DNA of 31,533 nt from an uncultured Bartonella sp. (GCA_943913205.1 CALTWN010000011.1:1-31533), one strand, 5' to 3'. Shown: positions 17,490 through 26,560, counted from the stretch's first letter. The notes: generated by a model from the letters alone, not told the origin. Program-made: numbers and translations.

Positions 17490-17876
17490 TTAAACAGCTG
17501 TTTCTTGGGGATCTTTCGCTGCTATTGCTTGTGCAGCAGCCTCTTCAGCTGCGGCTTTGGCGGCATCAATACGTTCTTGTGCCTTTTTACCTGGTAGAGC
17601 TTTAGATGGGTTATTACGAGTCTCGCGCTTTAATATATTGGCCTTATCTAAGAAAATACTAACGCGGTCTGTGGGTTGCGCTCCATTTTTTAGCCAATGC
17701 TCAATACGGTCTTTATCTAAAGTTACACGTTCAACATCTTTAGGCAACATTGGATTCCAGTTACCAACTTTTTCGATAAATCTACCATCTCTAGGCGCTC
17801 TGACATCAGCGACAACAATATGATAATAAGGGCGTTTTTTTGAACCAGCCCTTGCTAAACGAATTTTTAAAGCCAT
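17490..17876 (-). CDS. rpsP: 30S ribosomal protein bS16
   Basis: bS16 is an assembly protein of the small ribosomal subunit. The 128-residue product has the conserved start [20 protein letters not shown], then [17 protein letters not shown] and [11 protein letters not shown]. The core ends near residue 85. The remaining ~40 residues are an Ala/Lys-rich tail ([17 protein letters not shown]), common in alphaproteobacteria. An AGGAG site lies 6-7 bases before ATG 17876. It follows the chorismate mutase gene by 18 bases. In many relatives rimM, trmD and rplS come next; here a terminator and ftsE follow instead. Confidence 0.96.
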   Translation of the reverse strand: MALKIRLARAGSKKRPYYHIVVADVRAPRDGRFIEKVGNWNPMLPKDVERVTLDKDRIEHWLKNGAQPTDRVSIFLDKANILKRETRNNPSKALPGKKAQERIDAAKAAAEEAAAQAIAAKDPQETAV

Positions 17877-17894
17877 TTTTTTCTCCTATATTTA

Positions 17895-18182
17895 CTATTT
17901 TAGCTTTTGTTGTTCATGAACAGCTTTTTGCATGATAAGTTCAAAAAGCTGATTGATAAAAAGAGGATCTAAATTTTGTTTTTTTGCCAAATTGCATAAA
18001 AAGTCTTTATGTGTATTATGACGCTCTTTATCTAGCACCTCTATATTATGTTTTTTCTTTAAAGCGCCAATATTACGCACTATATCAAAGCGCTGTGCTA
18101 CAATGTTTATTAAGGCTTCATCTAAATTTGTTATGGTTTTTCTATAAGCGGTGAGTTGATTTTTATATTCAAAATTACACAT
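17895..18182 (-). CDS. AroQ-class chorismate mutase
   Basis: This 95-residue all-helical protein matches the AroQ chorismate mutase domain, which converts chorismate to prephenate for phenylalanine and tyrosine. The first helix carries YRKTITNLDEALINIVAQRF (Arg near its start and Arg near its end, with D-x-x-L-I/L-x-L/I-x-A-x-R). The second helix region has IGALKKKHNIEVLDKER, matching the I-G-x-x-K...D-x-x-R pattern with the active-site Lys and Arg. Its ATG lies one base after the ffh stop. The ffh-chorismate mutase-rpsP order is, from general knowledge, found in Hyphomicrobiales. No other aromatic amino acid gene lies here. Confidence 0.85.
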   Translation of the reverse strand: MCNFEYKNQLTAYRKTITNLDEALINIVAQRFDIVRNIGALKKKHNIEVLDKERHNTHKDFLCNLAKKQNLDPLFINQLFELIMQKAVHEQQKLK

Positions 18183-18183
18183 A

Positions 18184-19683
18184 TTATTTTTTCGGCAAAC
18201 CTGGTAAATTAGGAGAATTTTTCATATTGCTCATAAGGTCAGATAAGTCTTTATTTTGCAGATCTTTTGTTAAATCACTAATATTTTCGCCGCCAAACAA
18301 ACCATTCATAGCATTGCCCATAAAACCCCCAGTTAAGCCACCACCAAGTTTACCTAGCATATTTTGCATCATACCAGTTTTTGATTTACCTCCCATAGCT
18401 TTCATCATGTCTGCCATTTGTCGGTGCATTTTAATTAATTTATTTATTTGTGCGGCATCAACGCCAGCTCCTGATGCTATACGCTGTTTTCTTTTATGTT
18501 TGAGAGAATCAGGATTTGTGCGCTCAAATGGGGTCATAGAAGAAATAATAGCTAATTGTTTTTTAAGTAAATTATCATCTAATCCAGCATTTAAAGCTTG
18601 ATCTTTTATTTTAGCCATACCAGGGAGCATGCTCATTATTGCGCCCATGCCGCCCAATTTTTGCATTTGTTGAAGTTGCGTTGCTAAGTCGTTGAAGTCA
18701 AATTTACCTTTTTGTATTTTTTTAGCAAGCTGGGCGGTTTTCTCTTTATCAAAAGCTTCTGAGGCTTTTTCTACCAAACTTACAATATCGCCCATTCCTA
18801 AGATTCGGTCTATAATACGTTTGGGATAAAAATCTTCTAAATCTTCTATTTTCTCTCCAACACCAACCGCTTTAATAGGTGTACCTGTAACTACACGCAT
18901 TGATAAAGCTGCACCACCTCGACCGTCGCCATCTAGCTTAGTTAAAATTATACCTGTTAAAGGAATTGTCTGATTAAAACTTTGAGCTACATTTACCGCA
19001 TCTTGCCCCGTTAAACTATCAGCTACAAGCAATGTTTCGTGAGGTTGTGAAATATTTTTTATAAGTTGCAACTCTTGCATTAACGGCTCATCAATATGTG
19101 TACGACCAGCCGTGTCAAACAACACAATATCAAAGCCACCTTTTTTTGCAACGATCAACGCTCTAGAAGCTATGTCCGTTGGCTGCTGTCCGGCAATTAT
19201 GGGCAGAGTTTCTACTTGTATTTGCTCTCCTAGCTGTTTTAACTGTTCTTGAGCAGCTGGTCTTTGCGTATCAAGCGAAACCATTAAGATTTTTTTATTT
19301 TGCTGTTTTTTCAATTTTAACGCTAATTTAGCGCAAGTTGTTGTTTTACCAGAGCCTTGTAGCCCTATTAACATTAATACTATGGGTGCTGACGCAGTTA
19401 AATCAATAGTGGTTGGCTCATTGCCTAATAAATTCACTAATTCATCGTGAACTATTTTTACAACCATTTGCCCAGGTTTTACAGAGCGTATAACCTCTGT
19501 ACCTACTGCCTTTTCGCTTATTGCTGCAATAAAGTTTCGCACTACAGGCAGCGCTACATCAGCTTCTATTAAAGCTGCTCGTATTTCACCTAATGTTTCA
19601 TCTACATCTTTTTTAGATAGAGCTCCTTTGGAAGTTAGTTTTTTAAAAATTCCACCGATTCTATCTTGTAAAGATTCAAACAT
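18184..19683 (-). CDS. ffh: signal recognition particle protein Ffh
   Basis: Ffh is the GTPase of the signal recognition particle. It binds 4.5S RNA and signal sequences of nascent inner-membrane proteins and docks with FtsY. The 499-residue protein has the N domain (about 1-90), the G domain with P-loop GLQGSGKT at 107-114, DTAGR at 190-194 and TKLDGDGRGG at 248-257, and a methionine-rich M domain (about 300-445). The RNA-binding signature near IASGAGVDAAQINKLI is present. The C-terminal tail (about 440-499) is Gly/Asn/Met-rich. GGAG precedes the ATG by nine bases. The gene heads the ffh-chorismate mutase-rpsP unit and is preceded by an unusual structured leader. Confidence 0.96.
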   Translation of the reverse strand: MFESLQDRIGGIFKKLTSKGALSKKDVDETLGEIRAALIEADVALPVVRNFIAAISEKAVGTEVIRSVKPGQMVVKIVHDELVNLLGNEPTTIDLTASAPIVLMLIGLQGSGKTTTCAKLALKLKKQQNKKILMVSLDTQRPAAQEQLKQLGEQIQVETLPIIAGQQPTDIASRALIVAKKGGFDIVLFDTAGRTHIDEPLMQELQLIKNISQPHETLLVADSLTGQDAVNVAQSFNQTIPLTGIILTKLDGDGRGGAALSMRVVTGTPIKAVGVGEKIEDLEDFYPKRIIDRILGMGDIVSLVEKASEAFDKEKTAQLAKKIQKGKFDFNDLATQLQQMQKLGGMGAIMSMLPGMAKIKDQALNAGLDDNLLKKQLAIISSMTPFERTNPDSLKHKRKQRIASGAGVDAAQINKLIKMHRQMADMMKAMGGKSKTGMMQNMLGKLGGGLTGGFMGNAMNGLFGGENISDLTKDLQNKDLSDLMSNMKNSPNLPGLPKK

Positions 19684-19714
19684 TGTTTAGCTCTCCTTCA
19701 AATATTACGATACC

Positions 19715-19750
19715 AAAAAAGCACTCGAGGGCGCAACGCGCTGTCGAATG
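19715..19750 (-). terminator. G+C-rich hairpin with T-tract in the ffh leader
   Basis: On the minus strand a stem forms from CATTCGA and TCGAGTG (one G.U pair), with an inner GCGC-GTT-GCGC hairpin, followed directly by six T. The hairpin is about two thirds G+C in an A+T-rich region. The G.U pair forms only in the minus-strand RNA, which supports that direction. It may terminate the carbonic anhydrase transcript, end a short RNA of about 95 bases, or act as an attenuator of ffh, whose ATG is 32 bases further on. Confidence 0.65.
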
Positions 19751-19815
19751 TTCACCTCCAAGATAGTTATTTACTTGGTCAGCTAGAATGTAACACTTAT
19801 TAAGTATAAAAAGAT

Positions 19816-19845
19816 AGCATAGCTACAATTTTGCTTCAGAGTCAA
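19816..19845 (-). promoter_or_regulatory. candidate promoter upstream of the ffh leader
   Basis: On the minus strand TTGACT (19845-19840) and TATGCT (19821-19816) are 18 bases apart. The -35 box touches the stop of the carbonic anhydrase gene. A start near 19809 would give a leader of about 125 bases before ffh, containing both hairpins. The -10 box departs from consensus at two positions. Confidence 0.45.
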
Positions 19846-20486
19846 GCATTTTCTATTTTTAAAAACGTGTTTTGCTGTTCGTCTAGAACCCAAAGCTCGC
19901 TATTTTTTATAGAAAACCATGCAGCATTAAGTTGTATTATACCTTTTTGTTCACGTTCTAATATCCATGGAAAGCTACGTAAATTTGCTATAGATTGCAT
20001 CAAAGAGGATTGCTCTAAAATTATGCTTTTTTCGCTAATATTTAAACTAACATTATTTTTTAATGGGGCGCTCAAAGGTTTTATTAAACTTAGCCATTTA
20101 TTGATAAAATCTTCACCTTGATGTGTAGCTTTTTCTTCACAAAGAACTTTTGTAATACCGCCGCAATCTTCGTGCCCTAGTACTAAAATTTGTTTAACAT
20201 TAAGTATACAAACACCATATTCTAACGCGGCTGAGGTTGAATGATATGAGCTGTCAGGGCAATAGGGTGGTACTAAATTTGAAATATTTCGTACAACAAA
20301 TATTTCACCAGGCATAGTATTAAAAATTAATTCGGGTGCAACGCGTGAATCACAACAAGCAATTACCATAATATCAGGATTTTGACCTGTTTCAGCTAAG
20401 CTGCTATATCGTTTACTATTTTTTAAATTTAATGTTTTTTTAAACAAAAGATAGCCATTTAATAATCTTTGCGATAAAATTGGCAT
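19842..20486 (-). CDS. can: beta-class carbonic anhydrase
   Basis: This enzyme interconverts carbon dioxide and bicarbonate, supplying bicarbonate for carboxylases such as acetyl-CoA carboxylase. The 214-residue product has the beta-class zinc site: C45 in CCDSR with the catalytic D46-R48 pair, and H105 and C108 in GHEDCGG. The strand VVRNISNLVPP, with its conserved N-x-x-N, and STSAALEYGV also match. The ATG at 20486 follows a GGAG string (TTGGAGCAATAATT). It is divergent from the glutamate dehydrogenase gene across 94 bases and is followed by the ffh leader. Confidence 0.93.
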   Translation of the reverse strand: MPILSQRLLNGYLLFKKTLNLKNSKRYSSLAETGQNPDIMVIACCDSRVAPELIFNTMPGEIFVVRNISNLVPPYCPDSSYHSTSAALEYGVCILNVKQILVLGHEDCGGITKVLCEEKATHQGEDFINKWLSLIKPLSAPLKNNVSLNISEKSIILEQSSLMQSIANLRSFPWILEREQKGIIQLNAAWFSIKNSELWVLDEQQNTFLKIENA

Positions 20487-20522
20487 TAATTATTGCTCCA
20501 ATGTAAAAATGAGAGTATTTTA

Positions 20523-20536
20523 ATATTGTACAATAT
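20523..20536. repeat. 14-base perfect palindrome between can and gdh
   Basis: ATATTGTACAATAT is a perfect palindrome in the gap between the divergent carbonic anhydrase and glutamate dehydrogenase genes. It overlaps TATAAT at 20534-20539, a possible -10 box for the dehydrogenase, although no good -35 was seen 16-18 bases upstream. It could be an operator. Palindromes of this length also arise by chance at this base composition. Confidence 0.35.
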
Positions 20537-20580
20537 AATTAAAATAAACATAACTAGATTTTATAGAGGATTTTACTAAA

Positions 20581-23500
20581 GTGTCATTATTAAACAAAGA
20601 GTATATAATATTGAAAAGTAAGGACGCAAACGAGGCATTTTCTAAATTATTATATAAAGCGACTTTACCTGAAGATAGTGCACAATTTACATCGAGTGAA
20701 ATATTAGAGCTTGCTAATATGGCAGTTGAAGCCTTATACGAATATAATGACAAACCTGTAGTAAATTTTGTTAATAAATATATTGAAAAATTTGGTAAAG
20801 AGATATTAATCTTAACTATAGTTAACTCAAACAAACAGTTTTTATTTGATTCTGTGCAACAAGCAATAAAAGGAACATCTACCAATTTATATATGGTAGC
20901 TCACCCCGTTATAGATATTATACGTTCTGACGCTAATGAGTTGATCATAACTGCTAACCAAGGCGAAGCTGGCTTGGGGGCCGGTGCTAAAAGATTGAGC
21001 GTCATGCAATTCGCCCTAATCAATTTAAATGATATTGAACGCACGAAATTAAGACAAGAAATTACTAAATCGCTAGAGGATGTAGAAGACGCTACCTCTG
21101 CTTGGCATATTATGCTAGAAAAAGCAAAATCTATGAAGGAATTATGGCAAGCTTCTAGTTTTGACAATGATGTTGCAGCAACATTAGTTGAATTTTTAGA
21201 TTGGTTGATAGAAGGTAATTTTACCTTCCTAAGCCTTGAAGAATATGATATTATTGATAATAATATGCAGATTAGGAATAATCTGGGAGCAAAACTATCA
21301 GGGCAAGCTTTAGCCGTTTTGCCAAGCGATTTTGTAACTATCGCAAAAGCAGATCAACGCTCCCATGTTCATAGATTTACTTGGCTAGATGATATTAAAA
21401 TACTTTCTCCAGATAAGAAACAATGTTTAAGATTATTGGGGTTATTTACTTCTAGCGCTTATAATCATTCTATTTTTCGTGTTCCATACATAAAAGATAA
21501 AGCAAATGAAATAATAGAACGTCTAGGATATAATCCAGAAGATCATTCAGGCAAAAACTTAGTAAATATATTAGAGCAATATCCTAGAGACGAGTTATTT
21601 TGGTTATCAGTAGAACAATTATCTGAAAATGCGAATAAAATACTTGCTCTTGAAGAAAAACCATCTTTAAGAGTAATTACACATATTGATAAAAACTCTC
21701 CGTTGGTTACAGCTTTGGTTTATTTGCCGCGTTCGCAATATAATATAAATAATTGTGAAAATATTGGTAAATATTTACTAAAATCTTTTTCTGGAGATTT
21801 TTATGAATATAGCACTTTCTTTGTTAATTCAGCTATAACAAGAGTATATTATGTTGTTCATCGTGAGGTTAAAATGTTGCCAAAAGTAAATGAGCAAAAA
21901 TTAAAAAAAGATATAGCAGAATTAACACGTACATGGCATGATAGTTTGGCTTTATATGCACAGCAAAATAATATTAGCGATGATAGTGTTAAGCTTGCTT
22001 CAAAATTTTCTCCAATATATCGTGACAATCTAAGCCCAGAAGAAGCTTTAGACGATGCGCAACATATATTAAAATTAGATTCAAATAAATCTTTATTTGT
22101 AAAGTTTTGCCAAGTTCCAAATATTAATGATGATCAATATGTAACCCTAAAATTATACCACAGAGAAAGCGCGCTTATGTTGTCACAGCGCGTACCTCTG
22201 TTAGAAAATATGGGTTTTACTGTTATAGACGAGCAAACTTTCGAGCTAATAGATAAAAATAACAACCAAATCTATATGCATAATATGTGCCTTAAAAATA
22301 CTAATAATGCAAAAGTTGATTTGAGCGACGGTGGCAAACTATTAAGTGCTACTTTCGAAGAAATTTGGTCAGAAGAGATTGACGATGATGCATATAATAA
22401 ATTATGTCAAGCAGCTAAATTAGCGCCACGTGAGATATTAATTTTACGTATTTATGGACGTTATATGCAGCAAATAGGTACGCCTTATTCACAAGAGCAC
22501 TTAGCTGCAGCTTTAGCTAATTATAGCGATATAGCCCGTGATATATATAGTATTTTTTATTATAAATTTGCGCCCAATTTAGACAAACAAGAAAGTGATG
22601 CACGGGTACAAGAACTTAATAAAGCCATACAGAAGAACTTACAAAAAGTACCTAATTTAGACGATGATTTTATTTTACGTCGTTATTTAAATTTACTAAA
22701 TGCTAGCTTGAGAACAAATGCGTTTGCGGTAGACAAAAATGGTAAATTAGCCGATATAATAGCTATTAAATTTAATCCAAAAATCATTACAGATTTACCC
22801 GATCCTAAACCATATAGAGAAATATTTGTTTATGGTATGCTAGTTGAAGGTGTGCATTTGCGTTTTGGACCAGTGGCGCGCGGTGGTATAAGATGGTCAG
22901 ATCGCGCTTTGGATTATAGAACAGAAATTTTAGGTCTTGTCAAAGCACAACAGGTTAAAAATGTTGTTATTGTGCCTGTAGGATCGAAGGGAGGATTCTA
23001 CCCGCATCAATTACCCGATACAAATGATAGAGCTGAAATTGCAGAAGCAGCCCGCCAAGCTTATATAGGCTATATCAATGCTATGCTCTCGATAACTGAT
23101 AATTTAGTAGACCGTAAGATTGTACCGCCAAAAGACGTAACTCGTATAGATGGCGATGACCCATATTTTGTGGTTGCCGCTGATAAAGGTACTGCAAGCT
23201 TTTCAGATACAGCAAATGCTATTAGTGCTGAATATAATTTTTGGTTAGATGACGCTTTTGCCTCTGGTGGTTCAGATGGTTACGATCATAAAAAAATGGC
23301 TATAACAGCTAAAGGCGCATGGGAAGCAGTAAAACGCCATTTTCGCGAATTGTTTGATCGTGATATTCAAAGTGAAGATTTTACTGTTGCAGGTATAGGC
23401 GATATGTCTGGAGATGTTTTTGGTAACGGAATGTTGCTTTCCAAACATATTAAGCTTATTGCAGCTTTTGATCATAGAGATATATTTATAGACCCAAATC

Positions 23501-25284
23501 CAGACCCTAAGACTAGTTATGAAGAACGCAAACGTCTATTTAATATGGAACGTTCGAGCTGGCAGGACTATGATCGCAATAAAATATCTAAAGGGGGTGG
23601 GGTTTATTCGCGCAAGCTTAAAGAGATAAACCTATCGCAAGAAGCAGCGCAAGCTATTGGCTTAGATACTGAAACAGCGGCGCCGTTTGAGGTAATAAAA
23701 GCAATTTTAAAATCAAAGGTCGATTTATTTTGGTTTGGTGGTATAGGTACTTATGTGCGTGCTTCTAATGAGAGTAATACGGATGTAGGCGATAGAACTA
23801 ATGACAAAATTAGGATTACCGGAAAAGAATTTGGAGCTAAAATTATTGGTGAAGGTGCAAATTTGGGCCTTACACAAAGGGGCCGTATAGAATATTCTAT
23901 GGCAAATGGGCGCTGTAATACCGACGCTATAGACAATTCTGCAGGGGTTAATTGCTCCGACGTTGAAGTAAATATTAAAATAGCTTTAGCTGATGCTATG
24001 GCAAATAATATGCTTACAAGACCGCAGCGTAATGAATTACTAAAAGCTATGACAGATGAGGTTGCAAGACTTGTATTACGTAATAATTATCTGCAAAGCT
24101 TAATAATTTCGTTAAGCGAGCGTCGGGCTTCGAGAGATATTTCGCAGCAAAAAATATTTATAGAAAATTTAGAACGAGAAGGTTTATTAGATAGGCGCGT
24201 TGAAATTTTACCTGAAAATAGTGAATTAACGCAAAGAATTCTTCACGGCCAGGGATTAACTCGCCCAGAACTTTCCGTGATAATAGCTTATGCAAAACTT
24301 GTATTGCAAAATGAATTATCAAAAAGTGACTTTATAAAAGATAATTATTTTAAAACTAGGCTTATTAATTATTTCCCGAGCTTAATGCATGAAAAATATA
24401 AAGATGTTATAGAAAGACATCAATTACGTGAACCCATAATAGCAACTCAAATAGCAAATAGTGTAATAAACTTTACAGGTGCTACTTTTATTTTCTGTTT
24501 GGCAGAAAAGTTAGATTTAAACATAATAGAAATTGTTAAATCATATATTTATATTTATGACGGTTTTGATATAGAGCACATAACTAATAATATTGATGCA
24601 TTAGATAATAAGATCAGCGGCGAAGTACAAAACAATCTATATAGCGATGTAATACAATATTTATCGCAAGCAATAGAGTTTTTCGTATCTACAAGTTGTA
24701 GCTATCCTCAATTAATAAAAGATTTTAGCATAAAAGAGATTATTAGTAAAATTTCGCAGGCGCATAAATCTATTTTTGAAAATAGTAAAGATATTTTACC
24801 AAATTCTTTGTATGCATCTTATCAAGCTAAAAAAGAGGAATATATTAGTGAAGGCATAAAAAGCGATTTAGCTGACCAGCTTTGTGCTTTAAAATATGCA
24901 GTTAGACTTCTTAATATCTTACCAATAGCTGTTCAAGAAAATATTGATATTATGGTGTTAGGTAAGGTTTATTTTGACCTCCATAAAATGTTTAACGCAG
25001 ACCAAATTGAAGAAGCAGGGCATGCTATACCCGCGATAGATTATTATGATAGTTTAGCAGTTTCAATGGCGTGCGATAGTATTTCGCATACGTTACGTAA
25101 ATTAAGCGTAGATATAGTAGAAAAAAATAAAGAATCTAGTGATCCAATTGAAGTATGGATAAATAAAAACAAGATAAAAATAGAGTCAATAAGACAAAGA
25201 ATTGGTGCTTTAATAGAAGGAGATCTTAATATCTCACGTTTTGTGGTAGCTTCTGCGATGATGCAAGAATTATTGAAAATTTAA
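20581..25284 (+). CDS. gdhB: large NAD-specific glutamate dehydrogenase
   Basis: This is the giant (about 180 kDa) NAD-dependent glutamate dehydrogenase, which oxidises glutamate to 2-oxoglutarate and ammonia, chiefly for catabolism. The 1567 residues match the family's 1550-1620. Long N-terminal regulatory segments with ACT-like repeats cover about 1-700. The catalytic core includes FGPVARGGIRWSDRALDYRTE (conserved R, GG, W, SDR; about 755-780), PVGSKGGFYP with the catalytic-type Lys (about 800), the nucleotide-binding GIGDMSGDVFGNGMLLS (about 938-954) and FWFGGIGTYV. It starts at GTG 20581 with GAGG 11 bases upstream, a rather wide spacing. Its stop lies one base from the convergent lysA stop. 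The gene appears intact. The symbol follows Pseudomonas usage. Confidence 0.94.
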   Translation: MSLLNKEYIILKSKDANEAFSKLLYKATLPEDSAQFTSSEILELANMAVEALYEYNDKPVVNFVNKYIEKFGKEILILTIVNSNKQFLFDSVQQAIKGTSTNLYMVAHPVIDIIRSDANELIITANQGEAGLGAGAKRLSVMQFALINLNDIERTKLRQEITKSLEDVEDATSAWHIMLEKAKSMKELWQASSFDNDVAATLVEFLDWLIEGNFTFLSLEEYDIIDNNMQIRNNLGAKLSGQALAVLPSDFVTIAKADQRSHVHRFTWLDDIKILSPDKKQCLRLLGLFTSSAYNHSIFRVPYIKDKANEIIERLGYNPEDHSGKNLVNILEQYPRDELFWLSVEQLSENANKILALEEKPSLRVITHIDKNSPLVTALVYLPRSQYNINNCENIGKYLLKSFSGDFYEYSTFFVNSAITRVYYVVHREVKMLPKVNEQKLKKDIAELTRTWHDSLALYAQQNNISDDSVKLASKFSPIYRDNLSPEEALDDAQHILKLDSNKSLFVKFCQVPNINDDQYVTLKLYHRESALMLSQRVPLLENMGFTVIDEQTFELIDKNNNQIYMHNMCLKNTNNAKVDLSDGGKLLSATFEEIWSEEIDDDAYNKLCQAAKLAPREILILRIYGRYMQQIGTPYSQEHLAAALANYSDIARDIYSIFYYKFAPNLDKQESDARVQELNKAIQKNLQKVPNLDDDFILRRYLNLLNASLRTNAFAVDKNGKLADIIAIKFNPKIITDLPDPKPYREIFVYGMLVEGVHLRFGPVARGGIRWSDRALDYRTEILGLVKAQQVKNVVIVPVGSKGGFYPHQLPDTNDRAEIAEAARQAYIGYINAMLSITDNLVDRKIVPPKDVTRIDGDDPYFVVAADKGTASFSDTANAISAEYNFWLDDAFASGGSDGYDHKKMAITAKGAWEAVKRHFRELFDRDIQSEDFTVAGIGDMSGDVFGNGMLLSKHIKLIAAFDHRDIFIDPNPDPKTSYEERKRLFNMERSSWQDYDRNKISKGGGVYSRKLKEINLSQEAAQAIGLDTETAAPFEVIKAILKSKVDLFWFGGIGTYVRASNESNTDVGDRTNDKIRITGKEFGAKIIGEGANLGLTQRGRIEYSMANGRCNTDAIDNSAGVNCSDVEVNIKIALADAMANNMLTRPQRNELLKAMTDEVARLVLRNNYLQSLIISLSERRASRDISQQKIFIENLEREGLLDRRVEILPENSELTQRILHGQGLTRPELSVIIAYAKLVLQNELSKSDFIKDNYFKTRLINYFPSLMHEKYKDVIERHQLREPIIATQIANSVINFTGATFIFCLAEKLDLNIIEIVKSYIYIYDGFDIEHITNNIDALDNKISGEVQNNLYSDVIQYLSQAIEFFVSTSCSYPQLIKDFSIKEIISKISQAHKSIFENSKDILPNSLYASYQAKKEEYISEGIKSDLADQLCALKYAVRLLNILPIAVQENIDIMVLGKVYFDLHKMFNADQIEEAGHAIPAIDYYDSLAVSMACDSISHTLRKLSVDIVEKNKESSDPIEVWINKNKIKIESIRQRIGALIEGDLNISRFVVASAMMQELLKI

Positions 25285-25285
25285 A

Positions 25286-26560
25286 TTATAGCCATGGGGG
25301 CAATTTATCAAGATTGATTAAATCTTTGTAGGTTTGTCTGGGTCTTATCACATACCATTGATTATTCTGCACTAAAATTTCTGGTATAAGCAGACGACTA
25401 TTATAAGAGCTTGCCATAACTGCTCCATATGCTCCTGCGCCTAAAATACCAAGAAGGTCGCCAGATTCTAAATTAGCAACCTCACGATTTTGTGCTATAT
25501 AATCGCCGGTTTCGCATACAGGCCCGACAATTTCGGCAATAATTTTTTTGGTATTTTTAATCTCATTTATAGCTATAATAGATTGCTCGGCATCATATAA
25601 AGCTGGGCGTAGTAAATCATTCATGGCGGCATCTATTATGATAAAATTTTTATCATAGCTTTGCTTTTTATAGATAGTTTTGCTAACCAAAATACCACTA
25701 TTGCCTACAATTGATCTACCTGGCTCACATATAATTTTAAGCCCCATATTTGAAAAGTGTCTTAAAGCTAGATTTATATAATTTGTAATATTTTTTTGAA
25801 TTTGCTCTGTAGATGTAGTATTAGCATAATCTATGCCTAAACCGCCGCCAATATCAACATGTTTAATATAAATATTTAGCTCTTGCAGCTCTGCTATGAA
25901 TTTTGCAACTAAAGCAAAAGCTTGGTCAAAAGGATCGAGACTACATATTTGGCTACCGATATGAACATCAACACCTAAAATTTCAAGCTCCGGAGTTTTG
26001 GCAGCTAATGCGTATAGGGCTTTTGCCTCAGACATCTCAAGCCCAAATTTATTGGAAGCTAATCCTGTAGCAATTTTTGGGTGAGTTTTTGCGTCTATAT
26101 TTGGATTAATGCGTATAGAAATAGGCGCTATTTTGTTAAGTTCTTTCGCGCGCGTCTGAAGAAGTTCAAACTCAGCTTTAGATTCGATGTTAAAACATCC
26201 TATATTAGCCATTAATGCTGCATCTATTTCTTCTTGTGATTTACCAACACCTGAAAAAATAATTTTAGAAGAAGGAATACCAGCTTTATAGGCTCTATGT
26301 AGTTCGCCTAAAGATACAATATCTGCGCCACTTCCCTGTTTAGCTAAAAGTTTTATAATAGCTTGGTTTGAATTAGCTTTAAGAGCGTAAGCTATTAAAT
26401 AATTTGGTACATTAGCAAAAGCTTCTTTATAAAAATTAAATTGCTGGATAATATAATTTGCATTATAGCAATAAAAAGGTGTGCCAATTTTTGTTGCTAT
26501 AGAGCTTATAGAAACTTCGCTTGTATAAAGCTCGTTATTTTTGTAGACAAATGCGCTCAC
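25286..26560 (-). CDS. lysA: diaminopimelate decarboxylase
   Basis: LysA is the PLP enzyme that decarboxylates meso-diaminopimelate to lysine, the last step of the pathway. The 424-residue product has the alanine-racemase-like barrel and a C-terminal beta domain. PLP Lys61 sits in AYALKANSNQ, H200 in VHIGSQ, the phosphate-binding GGG in HVDIGGGLGIDY (234-245) and EPGRS at 279-283. C349 in VGPVCETGD and Y378 in GAGAYGAVMAS complete the substrate site. It starts at GTG 26560, and GTGA overlaps the stop of the tiny lipoprotein gene upstream. The pair is divergent from tlpA, an arrangement seen in other Hyphomicrobiales. Confidence 0.95.
   Translation of the reverse strand: MSAFVYKNNELYTSEVSISSIATKIGTPFYCYNANYIIQQFNFYKEAFANVPNYLIAYALKANSNQAIIKLLAKQGSGADIVSLGELHRAYKAGIPSSKIIFSGVGKSQEEIDAALMANIGCFNIESKAEFELLQTRAKELNKIAPISIRINPNIDAKTHPKIATGLASNKFGLEMSEAKALYALAAKTPELEILGVDVHIGSQICSLDPFDQAFALVAKFIAELQELNIYIKHVDIGGGLGIDYANTTSTEQIQKNITNYINLALRHFSNMGLKIICEPGRSIVGNSGILVSKTIYKKQSYDKNFIIIDAAMNDLLRPALYDAEQSIIAINEIKNTKKIIAEIVGPVCETGDYIAQNREVANLESGDLLGILGAGAYGAVMASSYNSRLLIPEILVQNNQWYVIRPRQTYKDLINLDKLPPWL

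Noticed and set aside
18227..18601. Plus-strand frame of 124 codons inside ffh
   Set aside because: It is antisense to the methionine-rich M domain of Ffh, with no ribosome site and low-complexity Pro/Ile content expected from the complementary strand.
19690..19845. 4.5S SRP RNA gene next to ffh
   Set aside because: The conserved GGAA tetraloop domain and AGCAGCC-type strand are absent, and the strongest hairpin sits at the 3' end with a T-tract rather than forming an end-to-end helix.
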